A DNA stretch of 64,000 nt from Bosea sp. PAMC 26642 (GTDB lineage Bacteria > Pseudomonadota > Alphaproteobacteria > Rhizobiales > Beijerinckiaceae). A model generated the notes under the pieces. The model searched no databases. It was not told the origin of the DNA and saw only the letters and a program-made list of their open reading frames with translations. The DNA is taken from the NCBI RefSeq assembly GCF_001562255.1, contig NZ_CP014301.1, positions 868,001-932,000 on the forward strand, in the 5' to 3' direction. Both the position numbers and the translations under genes were made by a program. Below are positions 52,757 to 60,900 of this stretch, piece by piece. How positions within the stretch are numbered: the stretch's first letter is position 1; every line of letters begins with the position of its first letter.

Positions 52757-54094
52757 TCAGTTCTGCTGAGCTGAAGCTGAATTCGCTCCGCGAAGCAGCT
52801 TGGTTACCGACGGGTCATCGGCCTTATGGCGCCGCCTGACTGCCAGCACCTGGCGCAGACCCGCGGCGTCGCCGGCCGCATGCGCCATCCCGGCGAGCGC
52901 CTGCAGGAACACGTCGCGCTGGGCGTGGCTTCCGCCGAGCCGGTGCAGCCGGCGCGCCAGAAAGCCGACCGGCGCGCCGGAGGCCCCGCCATGATCACCC
53001 TGGACCAGCGCGAAAGCGAGTTCGGCACCGACATTGCGGGCGACATTGGCCTGGTCGGTGGCAGCGCGGCCGCTGTCGTGGATGAACTCGGCAAAGGCGG
53101 CCGCCTCGTCGCGTCGTCCGGCCCCGATCAGCGCGATCAGGAAGTGGAGTTGCGCGAAGACGAGCGTCGTGCTGCGCGCATGCCGGTGGGCGATCTCCGC
53201 CAGCACCTCCCAGCGCGCCGTGCCTGGATCGATGCCGAGCTGGCGCAGGCGCCACAGCACCGAGGCCGCATTGGCGAAGTCGCGGAAATCGCCGGAGAGC
53301 TCGCTGCCGATGTCGCGGTCGTAGATCGCCAGCACGGCCTCGTGGTCGCCGCGCTCCAGCACGAACAGGGCAAGATGCCATGCGAAATGCCGCGAGAAAT
53401 TGTTGCAGCGGGTCCAGACCGCACGGTGCTCCTCGAGCCAGGCGGTGCCCTCCGCTGTCTGGCCACGGCTCTCGAAGACATGGGCCACGGCATGGAGCCC
53501 CCAGGCATCGTCGACCGCGACGGCCAGGGCCGCCCGGCCGACCCGTTCCGCCTCGTGCAGCCGCCCGATCTCCTCCAGCCCAAAGGCATGGCAGCCGAGC
53601 AGATAGCCGTAGCCCGCATTCGACCGCTCGCATTCCAGGCTGAGGCGGGCCGTCAGGCTGACCATGCCGTCGACATCACCGGTCATGAAGCGCAGTGCAT
53701 GCGAGAGTTTGGCGGCCAGGAAGGCGTTGGGATCGCGGTAGAGAAAATCGTCGAGCCCATCGGCCGCCGAACGCAGACGCCCGGCGACGGCATGCTCGAG
53801 AGCAGCGACCAGGGCCCGCTCGAATGCCGTCCCGCCTCCATTGCGCCTGAGAGCCGCGCGCGAACGCTGCAGGCGGATCGCGGCATCGGCGAGGTGGTCC
53901 TTGCCGGCCAGGACGATGGCGGCCATGCCGGCCAGCGCGTGCGCCGCCGTCAAGGCAGGCTCAGCCTCCAGCGCGGCTTCGAGATGGGCGCCCGCGTTGG
54001 GCCGGTGGCCGGCCAGGGCCCCGACCGCAGCGGCGAAGGCCCGGCCAGCGACCGGATGATCGACTGCGTGCTGAGAGCCAAACGCGTCGATCAT
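52757..54094 (-). CDS. TPR repeat protein (TTC38-like)
   Basis: A 445-residue helical protein with repeated alpha-alpha units. 'WGLHAVAHVFESRGQTAEG' and 'HFAWHLALFVLERGDHEAV' resemble the TTC38/Pitchfork-type TPR family seen in many bacteria. It is a soluble scaffold by family. It lies 16 bases upstream of the 52105 gene on the same strand; its last 17 codons overlap a perfect SigF-type promoter. It is divergent from an AraC gene. Confidence 0.8.
   Translation of the reverse strand: MIDAFGSQHAVDHPVAGRAFAAAVGALAGHRPNAGAHLEAALEAEPALTAAHALAGMAAIVLAGKDHLADAAIRLQRSRAALRRNGGGTAFERALVAALEHAVAGRLRSAADGLDDFLYRDPNAFLAAKLSHALRFMTGDVDGMVSLTARLSLECERSNAGYGYLLGCHAFGLEEIGRLHEAERVGRAALAVAVDDAWGLHAVAHVFESRGQTAEGTAWLEEHRAVWTRCNNFSRHFAWHLALFVLERGDHEAVLAIYDRDIGSELSGDFRDFANAASVLWRLRQLGIDPGTARWEVLAEIAHRHARSTTLVFAQLHFLIALIGAGRRDEAAAFAEFIHDSGRAATDQANVARNVGAELAFALVQGDHGGASGAPVGFLARRLHRLGGSHAQRDVFLQALAGMAHAAGDAAGLRQVLAVRRRHKADDPSVTKLLRGANSASAQQN
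52780..52807 (-). promoter_or_regulatory. SigF-type ECF promoter within the 3' end of the TPR gene
   Basis: On the minus strand GTAACC (52807-52802), 16 bases, and CGAATT (52785-52780) match GTAACC-N16-CGAA perfectly. It points into the operon starting at 52740, with the expected transcription start near 52773, about 33 bases from that ATG. Confidence 0.7.
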
Positions 54095-54349
54095 GCCTGC
54101 GCTCCACCTGTCGGGAGCGTGATACCGAACACGGTTGCGGGATCAGACGTCACATCCGCACCTTTCGCTCTTTGGCCATCGGTTCTGCACTTGCGAAAGG
54201 CTAGCCGAGGACAAATCATCTTGCGATGACGCTAGGGCGCGATCTTGCGGTGAAGGCTTGCGCGGACCCGGCAAGAAGGCGTCGCGGGCAGCGAAAGCCC
54301 CTTTCTGCGGTGCAGCGACCGCGCCATGCTCAAGGAGAAAGGAGGACCG

Positions 54350-55231
54350 ATGACCACGCACGCCATCGCAAGTCCCGGCCGGCCAAGACGCTCCTTCGCC
54401 GACTTCTACCGGTCCTCGGGCTATTCGCAGTTTCCCCAGGAGCACCGCACGCATGTCTGGAGCCAGTTGCACGGCTTCGTCGTTAGTCAGCAGCCGCACG
54501 ACTTCACCGACATCGCCAGCACGGACTGGGTCCTCGGTCTGCCGCTGAAGGCGGCCTGCCCGACCCGCTTCAACTATGGAGACGGCTGGAAACAGCGGCC
54601 ACGCAGCCGCGGCGACTTCCTGCTGGTGCCGCCCGGTACCGAGGTGCGCTACGAGATCGCCGGGCCGACGCGTCTCATGGTCCTGACCTGGAGCGGCGGT
54701 CTCCTGACCGATCTCGACGACGAGCTCTTTGCCAATGAGGAGGCGGCGCTGCGCCCCCTCATTGGTCATTACTTCAAGAACAACGTCCTCGAAGCGGCTT
54801 GCCGGTCACTCTGGATCGAGCTGGCACGCACCGATGACGCGTCGCGGCTTTTTCTCGACAGCGCGGTAACCCATCTCGCGGGCAGCCTGCTGCGTTGCGC
54901 CGCCCGGCACCGCGAACGCTCGACTTATCGCCGCATCGAGGTGCGGCGGGTTCTGGCCTATATCGAGGACAATCTTGAAACGGACCTGTCGCTGACCGAG
55001 CTTTCCGCGCTAGCCGGGCTCAGCCTGTTCCACTTCGCACGGGAATTCCAGGCGCAGGTCGGCGTCTCGCCCTACCGCTTCATCCAGCAGCGGCGCACCC
55101 AGCGCTGCCTGCGTCTGATGGAGACCAAGGATCTCCCGATCGAGGAGATCGCTAGGCGCTCCGGCTTTGCCAGCATCCGCAGCATGCGCGGCCAGATCCG
55201 CCGTCATGCCGGCGGCGGAACCATGCCATAG
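54350..55231 (+). CDS. AraC family transcriptional regulator
   Basis: About 293 residues: an N-terminal ligand-type domain with 'LLVPPGTEVRYEIAGP' and a C-terminal pair of HTHs ('DLSLTELSALAGLSLFHFAREFQ', shown in part, and 'PIEEIARRSGFASIRSMR'). The last 12 residues differ from the usual C-terminus, but the DNA-binding core is complete. AAAGGAGG precedes ATG 54350. It is divergent from the TPR gene and precedes the frameshifted Anbu gene by 31 bases. Confidence 0.85.
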   Translation: MTTHAIASPGRPRRSFADFYRSSGYSQFPQEHRTHVWSQLHGFVVSQQPHDFTDIASTDWVLGLPLKAACPTRFNYGDGWKQRPRSRGDFLLVPPGTEVRYEIAGPTRLMVLTWSGGLLTDLDDELFANEEAALRPLIGHYFKNNVLEAACRSLWIELARTDDASRLFLDSAVTHLAGSLLRCAARHRERSTYRRIEVRRVLAYIEDNLETDLSLTELSALAGLSLFHFAREFQAQVGVSPYRFIQQRRTQRCLRLMETKDLPIEEIARRSGFASIRSMRGQIRRHAGGGTMP

Positions 55232-55261
55232 TCGCCGCTCATCGCGGGGGGAGACGCGACC

Positions 55262-55995
55262 ATGACCTACTGCCTGGGCATCTGGCTGCCGACGGGCTCG
55301 TGCTGGCCTCCGATTCCCGCACCAGCGCGGGAGTCGACCAGATTTCGACCGTCAAAAAGCTCGCGCTATTCGAGAAGCCGGGCGAACGCGTCGTCGCCAT
55401 CCTTTCGGCTGGCAATCTCGCCACGACCCAGGCGGTGATCAGCATGATCCGCCAGACGGCCGGCCGCGGTGGCACGGTCGGGCCCGAGGGCGACCTTCTC
55501 GCCGCCCGCAGCCTGTTCGACGTCGCGCAGACCGTCGGCGCCGTGCTGCGCGAGGTGATGCGGCTCAACCGCAGCTACGTCGAGCCCTATGGCGATCCCA
55601 GCGCGAGCTTCCTCGTCGGGGGCCAGATCGCCGGCGACGGCCACCGCCTGTTCCAGGTCTATTCGGCCGGAAATTTCGTGGAGGCCTCGAGCCGCAACCT
55701 GTTCCTGCAGCTCGGCGAGACCAAATACGGCAAGCCGATCCTCGACCGCGCCCTGACGATGCGCAGCGGGCTCGACGAGGCGGCGAAGCTCGCTTTGCTC
55801 TCCTTCGACGCCACGATCCGCAGCAACCTTTCGGTCGCCCCACCGATCGACCTGCTGCGCTACGAGGCCGGCAGCCTGATAGCCGGGCAGCTCGCCAAGT
55901 TCACCGCCCAGCATCCCTACTGGGCGGATCTGCGCGAACGTTACAGCGACGGCCTGAGCCGGCTGGTGGAGAGTCTGCCTGAACCGCGCTTCTGA
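55262..55995 (+). pseudogene. Anbu/proteasome-type peptidase with a single-base frameshift
   Basis: The N-terminus 'MTYCLGIWLPT' is read from ATG 55262 and gives the catalytic Thr at position 2, as in Anbu (ancestral beta-subunit) peptidases. After about 55293 the frame breaks: the family sequence continues as 'LASDSRTSAGVDQISTVKKL' only in the next frame (from 55300 to 55995). One base appears missing. If real, the active site is separated from the rest and the gene is dead. The usual ATP-grasp and alpha-E partners of Anbu are absent. A sequencing error is possible. Confidence 0.75.
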
Positions 55996-56005
55996 CGCTC
56001 GTGTC

Positions 56006-56040
56006 TCAGAAACGGTAGGTGACCGAGGATTGGAGCCGCG
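56006..56040 (-). pseudogene. 3' tail of a TonB-dependent receptor gene
   Basis: On the minus strand the last 11 codons read 'TRLQSSVTYRF' then stop, the classical C-terminus of a TonB-dependent outer-membrane receptor. The rest of the gene is missing: the frame meets the AraC remnant instead. It is a relic of a deleted receptor, probably a siderophore receptor with its AraC regulator. Confidence 0.6.
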
Positions 56041-56046
56041 TCTGCT

Positions 56047-56301
56047 TTGGCTGCCCTGACGGACCTATCGGTCTATCACTTCGTCCGCGCCTTCAAGCGA
56101 TCCACCGGCCATGCACCCCACGCGTACCTCATCCGCATCCGGGTTGAAAATGCCCGTCGTCTGCTGGAGGCGACCGACCGGAGCTTGACCGAGATCGCTT
56201 TCGACGTGGGTTATGAGAGTCCGCAATCGCTGGCGCGGGCGTTCAACAAGGTTCTCGGCCTCAGCCCGACGACCTATCGTCGGCAGCGCGAGCGCTCCTG
56301 A
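56047..56301 (+). pseudogene. AraC-type regulator remnant (C-terminal HTH domain)
   Basis: The 84-codon frame encodes only the second half of an AraC DNA-binding domain: 'LSVYHFVRAFKRSTGHAPHAY' and 'SLTEIAFDVGYESPQSLARAF'. There is no N-terminal domain and no good start codon. It abuts the TonB-receptor tail, so both appear to be remnants of a former receptor-regulator pair joined by a deletion. Confidence 0.7.
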
Positions 56302-56367
56302 CGCCGCGAGCAGGAACGATGACCTTGTCGTGGAGCGCATCAAGCGGTCGCTCTTCGCCACGACGCC

Positions 56368-57258
56368 TCAGGCAGTGCTGCGTCGCCGTTCGATCCAAAG
56401 ATTTGACAGGCCTGCCAGAACCACGATCGCCGCTCCCAGCAGCGTCGTCCATGACAGAGCCTCGCCGAAGACCACGACGCCGCAAGCTGACGCGGTCACG
56501 AGCTGGAGATAGGCGAAGGGTTGGAGCAGGTTCGCCTGTGTGCGCTGGTAGGCGCGGATGAGCAGGTAGTGGCCGAGCGCACCGGAGACGCACAGGAGCG
56601 CCATCCATCCCCCGTCGCTATAGGCGAGCGGCCGCCAGACGAAGGGCGCGGCGAAACTGAGCAGCAGCCCGGGTACGACGCCCGTGTAGAAGAAGCTGGT
56701 CTGTGGCCGGTCGTCGCGCGCCACGAGCCGGGTCAGGATCGAATAGACCGCAAAGATGCTCGCTGCCCCGAGCACGATCAGCGCAGCCGGTGTGAACACC
56801 TCTGCTCCCGGCTGGAGGATGACCAGGACGCCAGCGGCTCCGGCTGCAATGGCGAGCCAGCGCGCCGCCGGAACCACCTCGCCGAGCGCGGCGGCAGCCA
56901 GCACCGCAACGATCAGCGGGTAGCACGCGAAGATCGCATGGGTCTCGACCAGACCGATCTGGACGAATCCCTGGATCAGCAGCACGAGCTGGGCGACAAG
57001 CGCCATGCCGCGCAAGATCTGGAGAATCGGGCGCCGCGTCGCGGCCACCGCGCGCAGCCCGCCTTCGGCCCTCGCGCTCAGGCCAAGCACGAAAAGCGCG
57101 AAGAACCAGAACCGGATCGTCAGGATCAGGACGATGCCATACTGCGCCGCCAGATGTCGCGACACCGCGTCCTGTGTGCCAAAGACGATCATCGCCAGGA
57201 CCATCAGCCCGATGCCGCTGCGTCCGCCTTGCGCCATCATCCGAGAATTCCTCAACAC
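56368..57258 (-). CDS. EamA/DMT family transporter
   Basis: A 296-residue protein with ten membrane segments in the EamA double repeat; 'IGLMVLAMIVFGTQDAVSRHL' starts the first helix and 'IVVLAGLSNLWIERRR' ends the last. It is a metabolite exporter by family. A perfect terminator-like hairpin lies just upstream of its start (57263-57284), apparently left from another gene. ATG 57258 or 57240 can be used. Confidence 0.88.
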   Translation of the reverse strand: MLRNSRMMAQGGRSGIGLMVLAMIVFGTQDAVSRHLAAQYGIVLILTIRFWFFALFVLGLSARAEGGLRAVAATRRPILQILRGMALVAQLVLLIQGFVQIGLVETHAIFACYPLIVAVLAAAALGEVVPAARWLAIAAGAAGVLVILQPGAEVFTPAALIVLGAASIFAVYSILTRLVARDDRPQTSFFYTGVVPGLLLSFAAPFVWRPLAYSDGGWMALLCVSGALGHYLLIRAYQRTQANLLQPFAYLQLVTASACGVVVFGEALSWTTLLGAAIVVLAGLSNLWIERRRSTA

Positions 57259-57262
57259 GAAA

Positions 57263-57284
57263 GCCCCGCCATCGCTGGCGGGGC
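57263..57284 (-). terminator. Terminator-like hairpin, apparently orphaned
   Basis: GCCCCGCC and GGCGGGGC form a perfect 8-bp stem with a 6-base loop; read on the minus strand it is followed by TTTCGTGTT. It would end a minus-strand gene lying to its right, but only a plus-strand beta-propeller fragment is there. Confidence 0.65.
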
Positions 57285-57289
57285 ATCGC

Positions 57290-57747
57290 TACGCGAGCTG
57301 GCCAAGGCTCAGGTAGGGCCAGCGTCCGAGCCGCGCCACACCCGAATCGCCGATGTTTCGACCGACAATTCCGCCGAAGGTATCGCGATCAGTCCAGACG
57401 GAACCTTGGTTGCGACCGTCAACATGCGCGGGACGGAGTTCCCGCCGGGTTCGCCGCGCTTCCAGCGCCAATCCACAGTGACATTGCTGCGCTTCGATAC
57501 CGAGAGCGGCGGGCTGACCAAGGTCGCCGACTACCTGATAGATGGTGTACTACCGGAAGGCGGAGCCTTCGATCTCTTAGGCGATCATTTCCTCGCAACC
57601 GTCTTTCAGGGACACGAAGGAGCCACGGCCGACACAGGCCCTGGGCTTGAAACATTCCGCGTCGTCAAAGGTCCGAAGCCACGACTGGAACGGCTCGGCC
57701 GCATTGCCATGCCACACGGCGTCCACCATGTCGTGCTGACACCATAG
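57290..57747 (+). pseudogene. Beta-propeller (lactonase-like) protein, C-terminal fragment
   Basis: The plus-strand frame ending at 57747 reads 'DNSAEGIAISPDGTLVATVN' and 'STVTLLRFDTESGGLTKVAD', then 'GPGLETFRVVKGP' and 'MPHGVHHVVL', typical of a seven-bladed beta-propeller such as 6-phosphogluconolactonase-like proteins. No start codon or N-terminal blades are found; the frame runs upstream into the antisense of the EamA gene. A truncated remnant. Confidence 0.65.
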
Positions 57748-57958
57748 AGGCATACGTGACTTCAACGATTGAGCGCGACAATGTCAGCTAGCAGGCTACA
57801 CATCAATGTCAGTAGTTGGCGCATCTAACCCGTACGAGCGACGGGAATTCGCGGTACTTTTATCCGAATTGCTGCCGACTTGCGTGGCAACCGATCATAG
57901 TTAATCGACGACCACAATCTTTTCTCCGGGCGGGCAGCCTACTCAATGGGCGGGCAGC
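57748..57958. other. Intergenic boundary stretch before the mobile element
   Basis: No gene. A weak relative of the dispersed repeat core (GTCAGTAGTTGGCGC, 57808-57822, 12 of 15 positions) and a 20-bp tandem duplication (57928-57967) lie here. Confidence 0.5.
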
Positions 57959-57967
57959 CTACTTAAT
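57928..57967. repeat. 20-bp tandem duplication at the 3' end of the relaxase gene
   Basis: GGGCGGGCAGCCTACTCAAT (57928-57947) is repeated directly as GGGCGGGCAGCCTACTTAAT (57948-57967), with one mismatch. The second unit includes the relaxase stop codon. It may be a replication slip or mark the junction of the mobile element. Confidence 0.8.
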
Positions 57968-60900
57968 TTCGAAGTCGTCTCGCTTCTTGGCTGGCCTCCC
58001 CGCTTGCGTCGGGGGACCACTAGAATCGATCGTGCGGGCGGCGTCAGCCTTACGGATGGCAGCCGAATTGGCTTTGAAGCGGCTGGGCGCTTTGGGCACG
58101 TCAACGATACCGAACTCGGCGCGCTCGGTGACTGCAGTCTGCTTTATCCGCGTGAAGAGATCAGATGGCTTTCGGGTCTGTGCCGCCGGTCGCTTGACAG
58201 CGGTGGGAGGGGATTTCGGCCGCGTCTGTTCCTCCGGATGGCCTACCGCGATGCCATCCTTTTTAAACTGGGAAGGAGGGCGTGTTGCTCCGTCCATGGC
58301 AGGAGTCTTACCGCTCTGAAGGGGCTCGCTTTTTTGACCGTCGACAAGGTTTGATGAAAATTGGTTGGTGTTTGGGCGTTCATACTTGGGATCATTTCGC
58401 CCGACGCGCACTGTATTGTGAAATCGACCCGAATCTGGGGCGTTCCGAGAGGCCTGTTCATCCGGAATTATAGTGGCCGCTGGCGAGCGGGGCATGGGAA
58501 CATTCGCGTCATTTGTCCGACCTTTCGGGGTGGACGGAAGTCGGGCATCGGATTTTAAATCGTGCGTCGGAGACGACACAGCCGCGACTTTGACGCTGTT
58601 ATCCATGACTTGGTTGCGGTCGGAGGTGGGCTGTACGAGCACCGGGCGCCCCTCATCGAGCTGCGCCTGTGCGTGACGCCACAAGTGCGCCGGGCCGAGT
58701 CGAACGTGCTCCTGAGGCGAATCCGGTATCGAGGATGGCCTCGATGAAGCTGATGGCGTGGCGTCGGCGACGGTCGATACTGGCTTAGGAGGCGTGACAT
58801 AAGTTGACTGCGGGTCGGAAAGTTGCACGCTATTGCTGACATCCCGCACGATCTCCACTGGGTCAGTGTCCATCTGCCGTCGCGTTCGGTCGGACTGTGC
58901 GTTCCAGATTCGCAACCGGAGCTTGCGCCGCGACGCCTGATTATCGTCGACATCGAATTCCCTCGACGCAAATTGCTCTGCCAGCGTGCCCTGCGGCTCG
59001 GATTCCACCTCGGCTTTGCGGACCCGCTTGCGGCGCTCCTCGTCATGAAGTGCAGTGGCGAAAGGATTGAGCCCCGCAAGGCCGAAGGTCCTGCGAACCC
59101 AGGCCCGTGCCAGACGAACAGGTTTTAGAAGCAACAGCACGACGCTCTGCACGATCGGATGGTCGTGAACGGCTTTCCGTCTCGTCAACGCCTCGATTTG
59201 CTGGTCCGACCATACCGGCAGCCCCTGGGCCAGCGGGATGAGTGTTTTTGTCTTGATATGGACAAGTTGGTTGTCGCTGAGCTGTTTGAGACCAAGGGGG
59301 GTCAGAACGCGCGTACCGTTGAACGGAATGGCGTCGAGATGACGACGTTCGATAGCGGAGAATTCGGTCGGATCGGCGGGGAGCCCGGGCTCAGTTAGCT
59401 TGGTATTAGTTATCTTCGGGGTCCGGTTCCGAGACCGCGGGAGGGCCATTTGGCGTTTAAACTCGGTGACGGGGTCGTCCGCCGCCAGCCATAGAGCCTG
59501 GTCAAGGAGCCGCGCCGAGGGATTTGGGGCCCGCTGCACCTTGCACGCGTTTGCCTTCATGGCGCCGATGGTAACCGCTCTCTCATCGGACGTGAGCGCT
59601 ACGGGCGCCGCTTGAAGTTCGTCCGTTCCTCGAAGGCGGCCGGTACGGGACACCGCGATAGTTTCGCGGCGACCACGCGACAGGCTGCGTTCCGCACTGA
59701 CGTGAACGCGCAGATCGTGACGATGGCGGGTCATGGAGACGTAGCTATGCTCGGCACTCAGACCGTCGATATCCACGACGATGCAGCGATCGACGGTCGC
59801 CCCCTGCGACGCGTGGATGGTCACCGCGTAGGCATGCTGAATGATGGGATGTTCACCAATGCGAAAGCGGGAAACCAGATCCTTGAACGGTGCGCTAAAC
59901 GAAAGAGGTTGCCCATCTTCCCGTTCGCGATCCAGCACGAAGGTCAGAACTGGGCCGCCTGGTGCAGGATCGATCGACATGATGCGCGCAACATCGGCGT
60001 TGAAGATCGTCTTGTTTCCCACCTCCAAACGCTCGCCGAAGATCAGGCGATCCCCGACGGCAAGTGCGAGACTGACCGGCTGGCGCCCCTCCTGTTTGGC
60101 ACGAGGCAGCGCCAGTACATCTGCCCCGTCGGCCTCGACGAGCCCAATACTCTGGAGCTTGGTACGGATCAGCGCGTTCAGTGCCGCAACGTCGCGATTG
60201 CGCGGGGTGATCATCAGCTGAGATCGCAGGCTTTCGTGGTCCACGGAGCCGGTCGACATAGCCATGCTGATGTAGTCTTTTGCAGCAACCGAAAGGGTCG
60301 TGGAACGGTCGAGATGAACGCTGACATGACCGTTGGTATCATACGTATCGATGGCGCGATCCGCACGCTGGCCTGCTAAATCCATGGAACATTGCCGCAT
60401 CCACGGAAGCTCCTGACGCCGTATTCCAACAAGCGCGCTGCGGCCGAGCAGGTCGGCAAGCGCGCGCATCGGCGCACCTGCGGCCACGGGCTGCAGCTGC
60501 TGGGCATCACCCACTAGGATAATTTTGGCGCCGGCGACGTCAGCGCGACGGACGAGATCTGCGATGTCGAAGAGCGGCGCCATGCCAGCTTCGTCGACGA
60601 GTATGACCGTCTTGGCAGTCAAGAGCTCGCTTCCACGCGCAAGTCTCGCTAGCAGTCTGGCGAGGGAATGCGAATCCGTCACGGGAACGCCGGCGTCGCG
60701 ACGGATTACATGGGTGGCCTGCCACGACGAAGACGTCACGATCAAGCGCAACCCGGCCGCAGCCGTGATGGCTTTGATGGCTGCTGAACTGAAGCTCTTC
60801 CCGGTGCCAGCGGAACCATTGATGACGCTGATGCCGTCACGGTTGAGGCCGTGAATGACAGCCAAACGTTGCTCGTCGTTCAACTCCTTCTGGCGCTTTA

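Noticed and set aside
54868..54895. GTAACC within the AraC gene
   Set aside because: The -10 position reads TGCTGC, and the site is inside coding sequence.
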